A DNA stretch of 64,000 nt, from the NCBI RefSeq assembly GCF_900102005.1, contig NZ_LT627736.1:1240001-1304000 (forward strand). Reading direction: 5' to 3'. This document shows positions 8,752 to 16,927 of this stretch, piece after piece. A model generated the notes under the pieces. The model worked only from the letters and a program-made list of their open reading frames with translations. It had not been told where the DNA came from and searched no databases. A program made the position numbers and the translations under genes. Every line of letters starts with the position of its first letter. The first letter of the stretch is position 1. Source of the DNA: Microbacterium sp. LKL04 (GTDB lineage: Bacteria; Actinomycetota; Actinomycetes; Actinomycetales; Microbacteriaceae).

Positions 8752-9300
8752 ATGAGCACCCTCAGCGGAAAGCGCGTCGCGTTCCTCGCGACCGACGGAT
8801 TCGAAGACAGCGAGCTGACCTCCCCATGGGAGGCAGTGACGGATGCCGGGGCCACCGCGGTCATGATCGCCCCCGAGGCGGGCACCATCACCGGCAAGAA
8901 CGGGCACGAACAGTCCGTGGACGCCACGTCGGCGGATGCTGAAGCCGCCGAGTACGACGCCCTGGTCCTCCCCGGCGGCGTCGTGAACGCCGACGATCTG
9001 CGCCTGGACGCTGCGTCCGCGCGTTTCGCCCGCGATTTCTTCGCGCAGCACAAGCCGGTCGGCGCGATCTGTCACGCCGCCTGGCTCCTCGTCGAGGCCG
9101 GCGTCCTCGGCGGGCGCACCCTGACGAGCTACCCCAGCCTGCGCACCGATCTCGTCAACGCGGGCGCCACCTGGCAGGACGAAGAGGTCGTGGTCGACGC
9201 CGGACTCGTCTCGAGCCGGACTCCGGATGACCTGCCGGCGTTCAACGCGAAGCTGGTCGAGGAGATCGCCGAAGGCCCCCACGCGGCCCAGACCGTCTGA
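8752..9300 (+). CDS. DJ-1/PfpI family protein
   Basis: A 182-aa cytoplasmic protein of the DJ-1/PfpI (protease I-like) superfamily. It has the flavodoxin-like start KRVAFLATDGFEDSEL, a conserved Glu (residue 19) and the nucleophile-elbow Cys107 in VGAICHAAW, followed by GRTLTSYPSLRTDLVNAG. Members act as glyoxalases, deglycases or stress chaperones, and activity cannot be assigned from sequence. It stands alone on the plus strand and converges on copC, with a shared stem-loop terminator between them. Confidence 0.9.
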   Translation: MSTLSGKRVAFLATDGFEDSELTSPWEAVTDAGATAVMIAPEAGTITGKNGHEQSVDATSADAEAAEYDALVLPGGVVNADDLRLDAASARFARDFFAQHKPVGAICHAAWLLVEAGVLGGRTLTSYPSLRTDLVNAGATWQDEEVVVDAGLVSSRTPDDLPAFNAKLVEEIAEGPHAAQTV

Positions 9301-9314
9301 CACCGGCAACCCGG

Positions 9315-9350
9315 CGCCCCCGTCCGCGACTCAGTCGCGCGTCGGGGGCG
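9315..9350. terminator. Bidirectional stem-loop between the DJ-1 and CopC genes
   Basis: Outer stem CGCCCCCG/CGGGGGCG and inner stem CGCGAC/GTCGCG around a TCA loop. The loop is the stop codon of the minus-strand gene, so the hairpin overlaps its last codons. There is no T-run. Confidence 0.6.
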
Positions 9351-9897
9351 TCGTGCGTCGACGGGCCATCGCGAGGGCGACCACCACCACGACGGCGACC
9401 ACGACGACGATGCCCCCGACGACGAACGGAACGGCCGACATCCCATCAGCACCCGCGTCCGGGGTCGCCTGCGACGACTGCAGGGGCGATGCCTGCCCGA
9501 CGGCGAAGGGGATCGTGCCGCTGATCGGGTGGCCGTCGCTCGAGACGACCCGCCATTCCACGAGGTAGCCCGCCTCGGGCATACCGGAAGCCAGCGGGGC
9601 GGTCAGGGTGTTGGTGTCGATGACGGGCGCGCCATCGGTCCAGTCCTTGCCCGCGGCATCCACCACGATGACCTCGGCCCCCTCCGGCATGATCGCGGCC
9701 GAGTACGTGAGCACCACCGACGTGGGCGCTGTGCTGACCTGCTCGTCGGGCGATGGGGTGCTGCCGATGAGCTCGTCGTGCGCGAGGGCCGGAGTGGCGA
9801 CTCCGAGAACCAGGAGGGCCGCGATACCGGCGGAGACCGCCAGGATGCGGGACAGCGCGGGACGGACGGAGGCAGGGCGGGACGACGCGGCGGACAT
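9331..9897 (-). CDS. CopC-domain exported, membrane-anchored protein
   Basis: A 188-aa protein with a signal peptide (hydrophobic 19-38) cut after TPALA, giving a mature N-terminus HDELIGSTPSPDE. A CopC beta-barrel domain (about 40-135) has the conserved SSDGHPISG turn, and a C-terminal helix (about 157-180) ends in RRR. The mature N-terminal His plus an internal His fits the Cu(II) site of CopC proteins, so a role in copper binding or delivery outside the membrane is likely. No CopD is adjacent. ATG 9897 is chosen because GGCTGGAG lies just upstream and the signal peptide begins there. Confidence 0.85.
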   Translation of the reverse strand: MSAASSRPASVRPALSRILAVSAGIAALLVLGVATPALAHDELIGSTPSPDEQVSTAPTSVVLTYSAAIMPEGAEVIVVDAAGKDWTDGAPVIDTNTLTAPLASGMPEAGYLVEWRVVSSDGHPISGTIPFAVGQASPLQSSQATPDAGADGMSAVPFVVGGIVVVVAVVVVVALAMARRRTTPPTRD

Positions 9898-9994
9898 GAC
9901 TCCAGCCTGCCATCTGACGCTGTGCACCTCATGCGTCGGCGTACCGCTCGCGCGGCCGTCGAGCAACCCCCGGCGGACGCGTCGCCCCCGCGTC

Positions 9995-10000
9995 TACCGT
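9995..10000 (+). promoter_or_regulatory. Predicted -10 box of the small acidic protein gene
   Basis: TACCGT, giving a leader of about 25 bases that contains AAGGACG before ATG 10032. Confidence 0.4.
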
Positions 10001-10031
10001 GGCCGTCACGACATCCTGGAAGGACGACGAC

Positions 10032-10235
10032 ATGGACATCGACGACAGCGACGCGCAGACCAATCCGGAGGACCTCTCCCCCGACCTCGAGCGTCCCGAG
10101 GACCGCGGTGCACCCTCCGCCGAATCGCACTACCTCGTGACGGAGCACGACGGGGTCACCCGCGTGGACATCGCCGACGACGCGACCTTCCGGCCCGGCC
10201 CCGGCCAAGGGCAGCCCGAGGCTGACGCCGAGTGA
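10032..10235 (+). CDS. Small acidic protein of unknown function
   Basis: A 67-aa, strongly acidic soluble protein (MDIDDSDAQTNPEDLSPDLE at the start) with a more structured middle (SHYLVTEHDGVTRVDIADDA) and a Gly/Pro tail. It has no membrane helix or Cys. A good ribosome binding site (GGAAGGACG) supports the ATG at 10032. I do not recognise a characterised family; it looks like a small conserved actinobacterial protein, judged from its gene-like start and composition. Confidence 0.65.
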   Translation: MDIDDSDAQTNPEDLSPDLERPEDRGAPSAESHYLVTEHDGVTRVDIADDATFRPGPGQGQPEADAE

Positions 10236-10260
10236 CGCCGAGCCCGCCCGGGGCGACGCC

Positions 10261-11184
10261 TCAGAGGCCGAGCAGATCCTCGGGACTGTTCCCGTACGCC
10301 GCGAGGTGATGCCGCCGCAGGCCGGCGACGGAGAACCCCCAACGCGAGGCGATCTCGCTCAGGTCGTCGACCGAGCCGATGGGCGTCCCGACCATCTCGG
10401 CACGGGCGGCGTCGAGCCTCACGGCGGTGAGGTGCTCCATCGGTGTGCGTCCGGCAGCCGAGTGCGCGCGAAAGGCGCGTCGAAGCGCCGCGCTGCCGAC
10501 GCCGGCCGCCGCAGCTGCGTCGTCCACCGTGATCGGCAATGACGCGTTCTGCTCGAAGAACGCGACCGCCGCGCGGTAAGCCCGCTGCTGTTGGGCGACG
10601 GTCTCCCTGCGCTCGGCGCGATCACCGATGAGGGGGAACGCCTCGAGCGTCGACACCGCGATCGAGCGGAAGAGCGACGCCCGCGCGAGGTCGTTGTCGA
10701 GGGCTGTCTCGGCGGCGAACGCCATCGCGGACGCCGACTGCCACGCGCGCAGGAGAGCGGGGTCGGCGGCACGCGTACCGTCGAAACGCACCGTGACGGT
10801 GTCGTCGTTGTAGACGGTCCGTGCGAGGTCCGTGAGAGCGTCCATCGGCAGCGCGACGACCTGCACGCGCGTGTCTTGGAGCCGGCAGGCGAGGGTCGAG
10901 CCCGGCTGGAAGAGGACCGGGTCCGCCGCGTCGCCACGTTCCCCGTCGATCTCCCATTCGTAGCGCGCGTCGCTGTGCACGACGATGATCGCGTCGAGGT
11001 GGCACTCCGCGCTGTAGCCGCCGCGGATGTTCAATCGCCGGAGCCCGAAGCGATCGTCGCCCACGCTGGACTCCTCGAACACGAGGTCCTGCGCATCGAG
11101 ATCGACGCTCCCGTAACTGCGGTTGATGTACGCCTCCGCCTCGCCGAGATCGGCGGAGCGGAAATGCTCACGAAGCGCAGGCAC
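10261..11184 (-). CDS. AraC family transcriptional regulator
   Basis: A 307-aa regulator with an N-terminal AraC-type sensing domain (about 1-180) and a C-terminal double helix-turn-helix (about 205-305) including the second-helix segment DLSEIASRWGFSVAGLRRHH. The GTG at 11184 follows AAAGGGA at good spacing; the open frame upstream to 11577 runs antisense over the neighbour and is ignored. A TAGGCT box sits at 11235-11240 on this strand. It is divergent from the DUF7882-like gene and resembles the AraC protein at 11679, suggesting a duplicated regulator pair. Ligand unknown. Confidence 0.85.
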   Translation of the reverse strand: MPALREHFRSADLGEAEAYINRSYGSVDLDAQDLVFEESSVGDDRFGLRRLNIRGGYSAECHLDAIIVVHSDARYEWEIDGERGDAADPVLFQPGSTLACRLQDTRVQVVALPMDALTDLARTVYNDDTVTVRFDGTRAADPALLRAWQSASAMAFAAETALDNDLARASLFRSIAVSTLEAFPLIGDRAERRETVAQQQRAYRAAVAFFEQNASLPITVDDAAAAAGVGSAALRRAFRAHSAAGRTPMEHLTAVRLDAARAEMVGTPIGSVDDLSEIASRWGFSVAGLRRHHLAAYGNSPEDLLGL

Positions 11185-11234
11185 GCTGTCCCTTTCTTCC
11201 CCGGTCGGCTGCGGTCCGACGGGACCTGATCCGA

Positions 11235-11240
11235 GCCTAC
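11235..11240 (-). promoter_or_regulatory. Predicted -10 box of the leftward AraC regulator
   Basis: TAGGCT on the minus strand, about 50 bases before the GTG at 11184. Confidence 0.4.
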
Positions 11241-11273
11241 GTCTCCCGGGCGTGCCGGGGGTCGACGGCATTC

Positions 11274-11311
11274 TGCGCAATACGGATGAGGTGCGCATAA
11301 TGGATATTACG
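11274..11311 (+). promoter_or_regulatory. AT-rich promoter/operator region of the DUF7882-like gene
   Basis: TGCGCAATA and GTGCGCATAAT repeat TGCGCA with an 18-base step, followed by TGGATATTAC. CATAAT or GATATT would serve as the -10. It is one of the few A/T-rich spots in the window and lies between two AraC genes, a natural place for AraC half-sites. Confidence 0.4.
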
Positions 11312-11328
11312 ATCCCCGAGAGGACACA

Positions 11329-11661
11329 GTGGGCAAGTTCATCTACAACGACCGCATCCGGGCCGAGTTCGAAGATCGGCTCCTCGCGCACCTGCAGCTC
11401 GTGATCACCACGAAGCTGCGACGTGGCGAAGCGTTCACCTTCATGTGGCGCAACGACCAGAGCCTCGGCGACGGTCGACAGGTGGTGTGGCTGCATCCCG
11501 GCGCCGACCTCAACTGGCAGTACTTCGGCAGCCGCCAGCCGACGTTGAATCCGGCGTGGCTGGACGCGCTCAGCCACGTCGCGAACTCGCCGACAGGTCT
11601 CTACGTCATCCCGGAACCGCAGGGATCCGCCACTCGCACACCCAGCGACGCCATGGAATGA
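11329..11661 (+). CDS. DUF7882-like small protein
   Basis: A 110-aa soluble protein with core LAHLQLVITTKLRRGEAFTF, a WLHPGADLNWQYFGSRQPTLN segment split by short loops, and an NSPTGLYVIPEP end. It matches the pattern of a family common in Microbacteriaceae, often mislabelled as ATP-dependent DNA ligase and now, to my recollection, DUF7882. No ligase motif is present, so that name should not be used. GTG 11329 has AGAGGA upstream. It lies between two AraC regulators and ends 17 bases before the second. Function unknown. Confidence 0.8.
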   Translation: MGKFIYNDRIRAEFEDRLLAHLQLVITTKLRRGEAFTFMWRNDQSLGDGRQVVWLHPGADLNWQYFGSRQPTLNPAWLDALSHVANSPTGLYVIPEPQGSATRTPSDAME

Positions 11662-11678
11662 CCCGCTAAAGATGATCC

Positions 11679-12611
11679 ATGTCCAGTGAACAGGAGTCGC
11701 GCGTCGTCGATGTCACGCGCGAGGCTCTCGACGTCGACGCCGCCGCCGCTCTGCTGCAACAGGTCGCTGCGGGAGCATCCATCCGCGAGTCGGATGATGC
11801 CTTTTCGTTGCGCCAGCGGATCGTGGGCGACGAGCGGCTGCAGGTCACGCGGTTCCAGACCACAGGCTTCCTGCACTCGCACATCGACATCCGCGGTTAC
11901 GTCGGCGTGGCGCGGCTCGACGACGGAGGCCTCCGCGCCGAGTCGAACGGCTCCCGCGTGGATGTGGACGCTCCGTTCCTGCTCGGTCCGGGCTCGGCCG
12001 AGACCTGGTCCTCCGCCGTCAACGCCGAGGTCGTCGGGATCGGGCTCTCCGCGCTCGGAGCCTTCACCGGCACGGACCTCGACGGCCACGGGCGCTTTCC
12101 GCACTCCTGCGCGCTCACGCCGGATCTGCAGCGCCACTGGGAGTCGACGATCACCCACGTCGGCCAGATCTTCGACGACGCCGCACTGCTTCACAACGAC
12201 CTGATCCGTCAGGCGGCAGTCGACGCCGTGTTCGCGGCCACGATCAGCACCTTCGGCATCGATGCGGATGCCGAGAAGGCAACCGTCGGCTCACGCGCCG
12301 TCCACCGCGCCACGGCGTTCATCGACGACAACCTCGGCGACCCGCTGAGCGTCGCGGACATCGCTGCGGCTGCGAAGCTGAGCGTCCGAGGTCTGCAGAG
12401 CGCCTTCCAGCGCACCCTCGGCGTGACGCCGGCGACGTATGTCCGGGCTCAGCGGTTGCAGGCCGTGCGACGGGACCTCGTGAGGTCGGATGCCGACGCC
12501 ACGACGGTCGCCGAGGTCGCCCGACGCTGGGGCTTCGTCCATCTCCCGCGCTTCGCTCAGCACTATCGCGTGGAGTTCGGCGAGCAGCCCCACGCGACGC
12601 TCCGACGCTGA
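11679..12611 (+). CDS. AraC family transcriptional regulator
   Basis: A 310-aa regulator with an N-terminal cupin-like sensing domain (about 30-170) and C-terminal AraC DNA-binding helices (about 205-305: LSVADIAAAAKLSVRGLQSA, then VAEVARRWGFVHLPRFAQHY). Its sensing domain resembles that of the divergent AraC protein at 10261 (both have VGD followed by basic/hydrophobic strands). ATG 11679 has only a weak ribosome binding site; a TAAAGA-type box lies just ahead, so it may be leaderless or co-transcribed with the DUF7882-like gene 17 bases upstream. Confidence 0.87.
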   Translation: MSSEQESRVVDVTREALDVDAAAALLQQVAAGASIRESDDAFSLRQRIVGDERLQVTRFQTTGFLHSHIDIRGYVGVARLDDGGLRAESNGSRVDVDAPFLLGPGSAETWSSAVNAEVVGIGLSALGAFTGTDLDGHGRFPHSCALTPDLQRHWESTITHVGQIFDDAALLHNDLIRQAAVDAVFAATISTFGIDADAEKATVGSRAVHRATAFIDDNLGDPLSVADIAAAAKLSVRGLQSAFQRTLGVTPATYVRAQRLQAVRRDLVRSDADATTVAEVARRWGFVHLPRFAQHYRVEFGEQPHATLRR

Positions 12612-12626
12612 CGCGTCGCCCCGGGC

Positions 12627-13400
12627 TCAGTCCCAGCCGAGGTAGTCCTCGATCTGGAACGCCGTCTCACCGGGGTGCGTCATCGGGAACAGGTGTCCGG
12701 CATCCGGCAGACGGACGACACTCGTCCGGTCGGCCGCCGTCGCCTGGAGGTCGTCGCCGTTCGCGGGCGGCGTGATCGGGTCCTCGGCGCCCTGGATGAT
12801 GAGGACCGGCAGCGACGCGGCGAGGGTCGCCCACTCGGCGACGGGTGTCGAGGCGAGGGCGGCGCTCTGCAACTCCTCGACATCGAAATCGCGCGACCGC
12901 GCGAAGACGTCCCAGGCGACGGGGATGGAGATGCCGGGCCCGACCAGGGTGCGAACCGCGTCGGTGTCCGGGGCCTCGACGGGTGCCGAGAAGGCACTGT
13001 GCAGGGCGCGGGCTGCGTCGTCGTCGAGCGCGCGGGCCGCCTCGACGCCGAGCAGGAGGACTCCGCTGGCGCGGCCGGGGTGGTCGAGCGCGACGGTGCG
13101 GGCGACGGCGCCACCGAACGCGTGGCCCCCGATCCATGCGGAACCGATGCCGACGTGGTCGAGGACGTCGACGACGTCTTGCGCAAGGTCGTGCATCGAG
13201 GGCACCGACTCGCCGGAACGGCGGGAGCCGATGCGGACGATCCGGAAGCCCTCCTCCTCGAGGATGCTCGCGAGCCCACCGAGGTAGGCGACGTCGAGCC
13301 CCTGCGCCGGAACGAGGACGAGGGCAGGGCCGTCGCCCTCGTCGATGAACGGGATGGCACGAGCCTCGGCGTCGAACACCTGGCGCTGAATCTGTGTCAT
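12627..13400 (-). CDS. Alpha/beta-hydrolase-fold protein lacking the nucleophile Ser
   Basis: A 257-aa alpha/beta-hydrolase fold. The nucleophile elbow, usually G-x-S-x-G, reads G92-H-A-F-G96, so the catalytic Ser is Ala94. The acid (Asp207 in GAEDPITPP) and base (His236 in DAGHLFP) are kept. It may be a non-hydrolytic binding protein or use another chemistry; simple esterase activity is unlikely. ATG 13400 follows GAGGA that overlaps the ychF stop, so it is translated from the ychF transcript. No signal peptide is seen. Confidence 0.85.
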   Translation of the reverse strand: MTQIQRQVFDAEARAIPFIDEGDGPALVLVPAQGLDVAYLGGLASILEEEGFRIVRIGSRRSGESVPSMHDLAQDVVDVLDHVGIGSAWIGGHAFGGAVARTVALDHPGRASGVLLLGVEAARALDDDAARALHSAFSAPVEAPDTDAVRTLVGPGISIPVAWDVFARSRDFDVEELQSAALASTPVAEWATLAASLPVLIIQGAEDPITPPANGDDLQATAADRTSVVRLPDAGHLFPMTHPGETAFQIEDYLGWD

Positions 13401-13409
13401 GGGAAATCC

Positions 13410-14483
13410 TCAGTTGTTGAAGCGGAACTCGACGACGTCGCCGTCCTGCATGACGTAGTCCTTGCCCTCGAGGCGCGCCTTGCCCTTGGCACGTGCCTCC
13501 TGGACGGACCCCGTCGCGACGAGGTCCTCGAACGAGATGACCTCTGCCTTGATGAAGCCCTTCTCGAAGTCGGTGTGGATGACCCCGGCAGCCTGCGGAG
13601 CCTTCCAGCCCTTCCCGATCGTCCAGGCGCGAGCCTCCTTGGGGCCTGCCGTCAGGTAGGTCTGCAGGCCCAGGGTGTCGAAGCCGACGCGGGCGAGCTG
13701 GTCGAGGCCCGACTCGTCCTGGCCGGTCGATGCGAGCATCTCGGCGGCATCCTCCGGGTCGAGCTCCGCGAGCTCCGACTCGATCTTGGCGTCGAGGAAG
13801 ACGGCCTGGGCGGGCGCGACGAGCGCGGCGAGTTCCGCCTTGCGCGCGGCATCCGTCAACACGGCCTCGTCGACGTTGAAGACGAAGATGAACGGCTTCG
13901 CGCTGAGGAGGCCGAGCTCGCGGATCGGTGCGAGGTCGATGCCGGATGCCGCGAGCAGCTCACCGCGCTGGAGCGCTTCTTGCGCGGCCTTCGCGGTCTC
14001 GAGGACCGTCGGGTCGAGCTTCTTGCCCCGGACTTCCTTCTCGTAGCGGGTGATCGCCTTCTCGAGGGTCTCGAGGTCGGCGAGCTGGAGCTCCGCGTTG
14101 ATCGTCTCCATGTCGTTCTTCGGGTTCACCGCACCGTCGACGTGGACGACGTCGTCGTCGGCGAAGCCGCGAACGACCTGCGCGATCGCATCGGCTTCGC
14201 GGATGTTGGCGAGGAACTTGTTGCCGAGGCCCTCACCCTCGCTCGCACCGCGGACGATGCCGGCGATGTCGACGAACGAGACCGTCGCGGGGAGGATTCG
14301 CTCCGAGGAGAAGATCCCGGCGAGCACGTCCAGGCGCGGGTCCGGCAGATTCACCACGCCGACGTTCGGCTCGATCGTCGCGAACGGGTAGTTCGCCGCG
14401 AGCACGTCGTTCTTGGTGAGGGCGTTGAAGAGGGTGGACTTGCCGACGTTGGGCAGTCCGACGATTCCGATGGTGAGAGCCAC
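13410..14483 (-). CDS. ychF: Redox-regulated ATPase YchF (Obg-like)
   Basis: A 357-aa OBG-family P-loop protein that binds ATP rather than GTP and associates with ribosomes. Walker A GLPNVGKST lies near residue 10, with switch NYPFATIEPNVG, then a helical insertion, and a C-terminal TGS domain (VIHTDFEKGFIKAEVISFED). I prefer the GTG at 14483 (protein begins fMet-ALTIGIVG) because a TAGAGT box ends eight bases before it, which fits a leaderless mRNA; the ATG at 14489 is only two bases from that box. The alpha/beta-hydrolase-fold gene follows nine bases downstream. Confidence 0.93.
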   Translation of the reverse strand: MALTIGIVGLPNVGKSTLFNALTKNDVLAANYPFATIEPNVGVVNLPDPRLDVLAGIFSSERILPATVSFVDIAGIVRGASEGEGLGNKFLANIREADAIAQVVRGFADDDVVHVDGAVNPKNDMETINAELQLADLETLEKAITRYEKEVRGKKLDPTVLETAKAAQEALQRGELLAASGIDLAPIRELGLLSAKPFIFVFNVDEAVLTDAARKAELAALVAPAQAVFLDAKIESELAELDPEDAAEMLASTGQDESGLDQLARVGFDTLGLQTYLTAGPKEARAWTIGKGWKAPQAAGVIHTDFEKGFIKAEVISFEDLVATGSVQEARAKGKARLEGKDYVMQDGDVVEFRFNN

Positions 14484-14491
14484 GGGCATCC

Positions 14492-14497
14492 ACTCTA
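14492..14497 (-). promoter_or_regulatory. Predicted -10 box, leaderless start of ychF
   Basis: TAGAGT on the minus strand, eight bases before GTG 14483. Confidence 0.5.
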
Positions 14498-14593
14498 CGC
14501 GGCGGGCGGGCCGGAGCCTGCGCCGAAGGCCGGCTGAGACCACCCGCGGCGCGCCTCCCCCGTAGCCGGGATGCCGGCGGAGAGGCTGAGCAC

Positions 14594-15184
14594 ATGGGTC
14601 TGGACTTCACCGCGATCGACTTCGAGACGGCGAACTCCTCCAACGCCTCCGCCTGCGCCGTGGGACTCGCCCGGGTCAGAGACGGCCGGGTCGTGGCCTC
14701 TGAGGGATGGCTCATCCGCCCGCCGGCGGGTCACGACCGGTTCTTCGAGATCAACGTCGGCATCCACGGCATCCAGGCGGACGACGTTCGGACCGCAGAC
14801 ACGTGGGCCGACCAGCTTCCCCGCCTGCTCGACTTCGTCGGCGACGACATCCTGGTGGCCCACAACGCCGGCTTCGACATGCGGGTGCTCCGCACCGCGT
14901 GCGAGGTCACGGGTCATGCGGCACCGCCGGCTCGCTACCTCTGCAGCCTGCACGTCGCCCGGAAGACCTACGATCTGCCCTCCTACCGACTGCCCTTCGT
15001 CGCGGCCGCCGCCGGTCACCTCGATTTCGCGCATCACGATGCGACCGCCGACGCCCTGGCGTGCGCCCAGGTCGTCATCGACTCCGCCGTTCGCGCCGGC
15101 GCTGAGGACCTCGTGGAGCTCGCGATGCTGCTCGGCGTCCGCATCCCCCAGATCCCGCACCCGGTGCCCGCTTCGGCGGCCTGA
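14594..15184 (+). CDS. DnaQ-like 3'-5' exonuclease
   Basis: A 196-aa DEDDh exonuclease domain protein. Motif I is FTAIDFETAN (Asp9 and Glu11), motif II is LVAHNAGFDMRVL, and motif III is HHDATADALA with the general-base His. This is the proofreading or single-strand exonuclease fold, here as a single domain rather than fused to polymerase III. The ATG follows AGAGG at eight bases. It stands 60 bases upstream of rmuC on the same strand, so a DNA-repair pairing is plausible but not proven. Confidence 0.9.
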   Translation: MGLDFTAIDFETANSSNASACAVGLARVRDGRVVASEGWLIRPPAGHDRFFEINVGIHGIQADDVRTADTWADQLPRLLDFVGDDILVAHNAGFDMRVLRTACEVTGHAAPPARYLCSLHVARKTYDLPSYRLPFVAAAAGHLDFAHHDATADALACAQVVIDSAVRAGAEDLVELAMLLGVRIPQIPHPVPASAA

Positions 15185-15243
15185 CTCGAGCGGGACCGCG
15201 CGGCGGCGCCTCGATGTCGGTGGCCTCCGCCACGATGGACGAC

Positions 15244-16533
15244 ATGGATGCCGCCTTCGTCACCGTCCTCGCTCTCGTGTGCCTCATCGTCGGCGCGCTC
15301 GCGGCCGGGGCGTTCATCGCCGCACGCGAGGCGAATCGCCGCGTCGGCCTGCAGGCGCGCGCGTCCGCCGCGGAAGCGGCGAGAGACGCCCTCCAGACCC
15401 AGCTCGATCAGCAGCGGGCTCTGCATCGCGACGTGACCAGCCGGGTGCACGCCGAGCAAGCCGCACGCGATGAACGCGAACGACGCGAGCAGACCGTCCT
15501 GCGCGCTCTCGCTCCCGTGCAGGAGACGCTCTCCGCCATGCAGCAGAAGGTCGACCACCTCGAGCGCGACCGGCAGGAGCAGTTCGGCTCTCTCGCCGAG
15601 CAGCTGCGGCGCTCCGCAGAATCCGACGAGGCCCTGCGCGCGACGACCGAATCGCTCGCCGGGGCGCTCCGCTCCAACGGCACCCGGGGCGTCTGGGGCG
15701 AGACGCAGTTGCGCCGTATCGTCGAGTCCGCGGGCCTCACGCGTTACGTCGACTTCGACACGCAGGCATCCATCTCCTCGGATGCCGGGAGCGGACGACC
15801 CGATCTGATCGTCCGCCTCCCCGGTCAGAAGGCGCTGGCCGTCGACGCGAAGGCCCCGTTCGACGCCTACCTCGAAGCGAGCGCGATCCCCGTCACCGCG
15901 GTCGGAGAAGAAGCGGCACGCCGATCGCGCCTGCTCGCGAAACATGTGGCTGCCGTCCGTGCCCACATCGACGCCCTCGCGAAGAAGCGGTACTGGGCGG
16001 GGATGCCGTCGAGCCCAGAGTTCGTCGTCTGCTTCATCCCGAGCGAATCGCTCCTGGCGGCCGCGCTCGAGGAGGACCCCGCTCTGCTGGAGTACGCCTT
16101 CGGGAGGCGGGTGGCACTCGCTTCCCCGGTGAACCTCTGGGCCGTCCTGAAGACGGTCGCCTACACGTGGACGCAGCAAGAGGTGTCCACCGAGGCTCGA
16201 CGGCTCTTCGACCTGGGGAACGAGCTGTACCACCGACTGGGATCGCTCGCCGGGCACGCGGACGATCTGCGTCGAGCCATCGAACGGACCGTCGACAGCT
16301 ACAACCGATTCGCTGGGTCTCTGGAGACGCGGGTTCTGGTCAGCGCGCGGAGGTTCCCCGGAATCGACGACACGCAGCTCGAGACACTGTCCACGCCGCA
16401 GCCCATCGAGTCCACGACTCGTCGGCTGATCGCGCCGGAACTCCTCGACGACATCCCCCAGCCGGCGGACCTCGGCGACCTGCGGGAGAGGCTGGAACGC
16501 GACGGGGAGGTCAGGCCGGGAAGAACGTCATGA
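15244..16533 (+). CDS. rmuC: DNA recombination protein RmuC homologue
   Basis: A 429-aa protein with an N-terminal membrane helix (residues 4-26), a long coiled coil (about 35-130, rich in Arg/Glu/Gln) and a C-terminal RmuC nuclease-like domain with GTRGVWGETQLRRI, RPDLIVRLPGQ, the Asp/Lys motif AVDAKAPFDAYLEA and the FIPSESLLAAALEEDP segment. RmuC limits inversions and handles damaged DNA. Three in-frame ATGs (15214, 15235, 15244) compete; 15244 puts the helix at the N-terminus and has GGACGA ahead of it. The 3' end overlaps the convergent small gene by 23 bases. Confidence 0.9.
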   Translation: MDAAFVTVLALVCLIVGALAAGAFIAAREANRRVGLQARASAAEAARDALQTQLDQQRALHRDVTSRVHAEQAARDERERREQTVLRALAPVQETLSAMQQKVDHLERDRQEQFGSLAEQLRRSAESDEALRATTESLAGALRSNGTRGVWGETQLRRIVESAGLTRYVDFDTQASISSDAGSGRPDLIVRLPGQKALAVDAKAPFDAYLEASAIPVTAVGEEAARRSRLLAKHVAAVRAHIDALAKKRYWAGMPSSPEFVVCFIPSESLLAAALEEDPALLEYAFGRRVALASPVNLWAVLKTVAYTWTQQEVSTEARRLFDLGNELYHRLGSLAGHADDLRRAIERTVDSYNRFAGSLETRVLVSARRFPGIDDTQLETLSTPQPIESTTRRLIAPELLDDIPQPADLGDLRERLERDGEVRPGRTS

Positions 16534-16792
16534 GCCCGATGACGCTGAGGGATACGGCGACGAACGCGCCGATCATCCACCACGCACTGATCTCATGGCC
16601 GGGGGGCATGCGGCGACGCAGCAGCACGTCGGGGCGACGCGCGGGGTCGTCGACCACAGGGACCTGTGCCGTCACCGGACGTACGCCGCCTGCCGTCTGA
16701 CCGACGATCGGGATCTGCCCCGTCGGTGTGACGGGCAGGTGACCGGTGAGCGAGAGCTGACCTGTGCGCGGGTCACTGGATGCGGTGGACAT
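16511..16792 (-). CDS. Small C-terminally anchored membrane protein
   Basis: A 93-aa protein with a Thr/Pro/Gly-rich soluble part (LTGHLPVTPTGQIPIVGQT), a basic patch RRPDVLLRRRMPPG and one C-terminal membrane helix (about 72-92). ATG 16792 has CAGGAG at good spacing. It lies downstream of nothing on its own strand and converges on rmuC with a 23-base overlap. I do not recognise a characterised family; topology suggests a cytoplasmic tail and membrane anchor. Confidence 0.7.
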   Translation of the reverse strand: MSTASSDPRTGQLSLTGHLPVTPTGQIPIVGQTAGGVRPVTAQVPVVDDPARRPDVLLRRRMPPGHEISAWWMIGAFVAVSLSVIGLMTFFPA

Positions 16793-16927
16793 GGGAACTC
16801 CTGAGGGGCGGTGACGAGTGCCGGGGACCGCTGACACCATCGCCCATTGTGCCAGAGGGGACGTCCGCGATCCTGGGTTGACGCTCCGCGCGCGTGTCCG
16901 CTAGAGGCCCGGCTGCTCGTTATGGGG

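Noticed and set aside
12675..14537. A 620-codon plus-strand frame
   Set aside because: Mirror of the alpha/beta-hydrolase-fold gene and ychF; same antisense composition effect.
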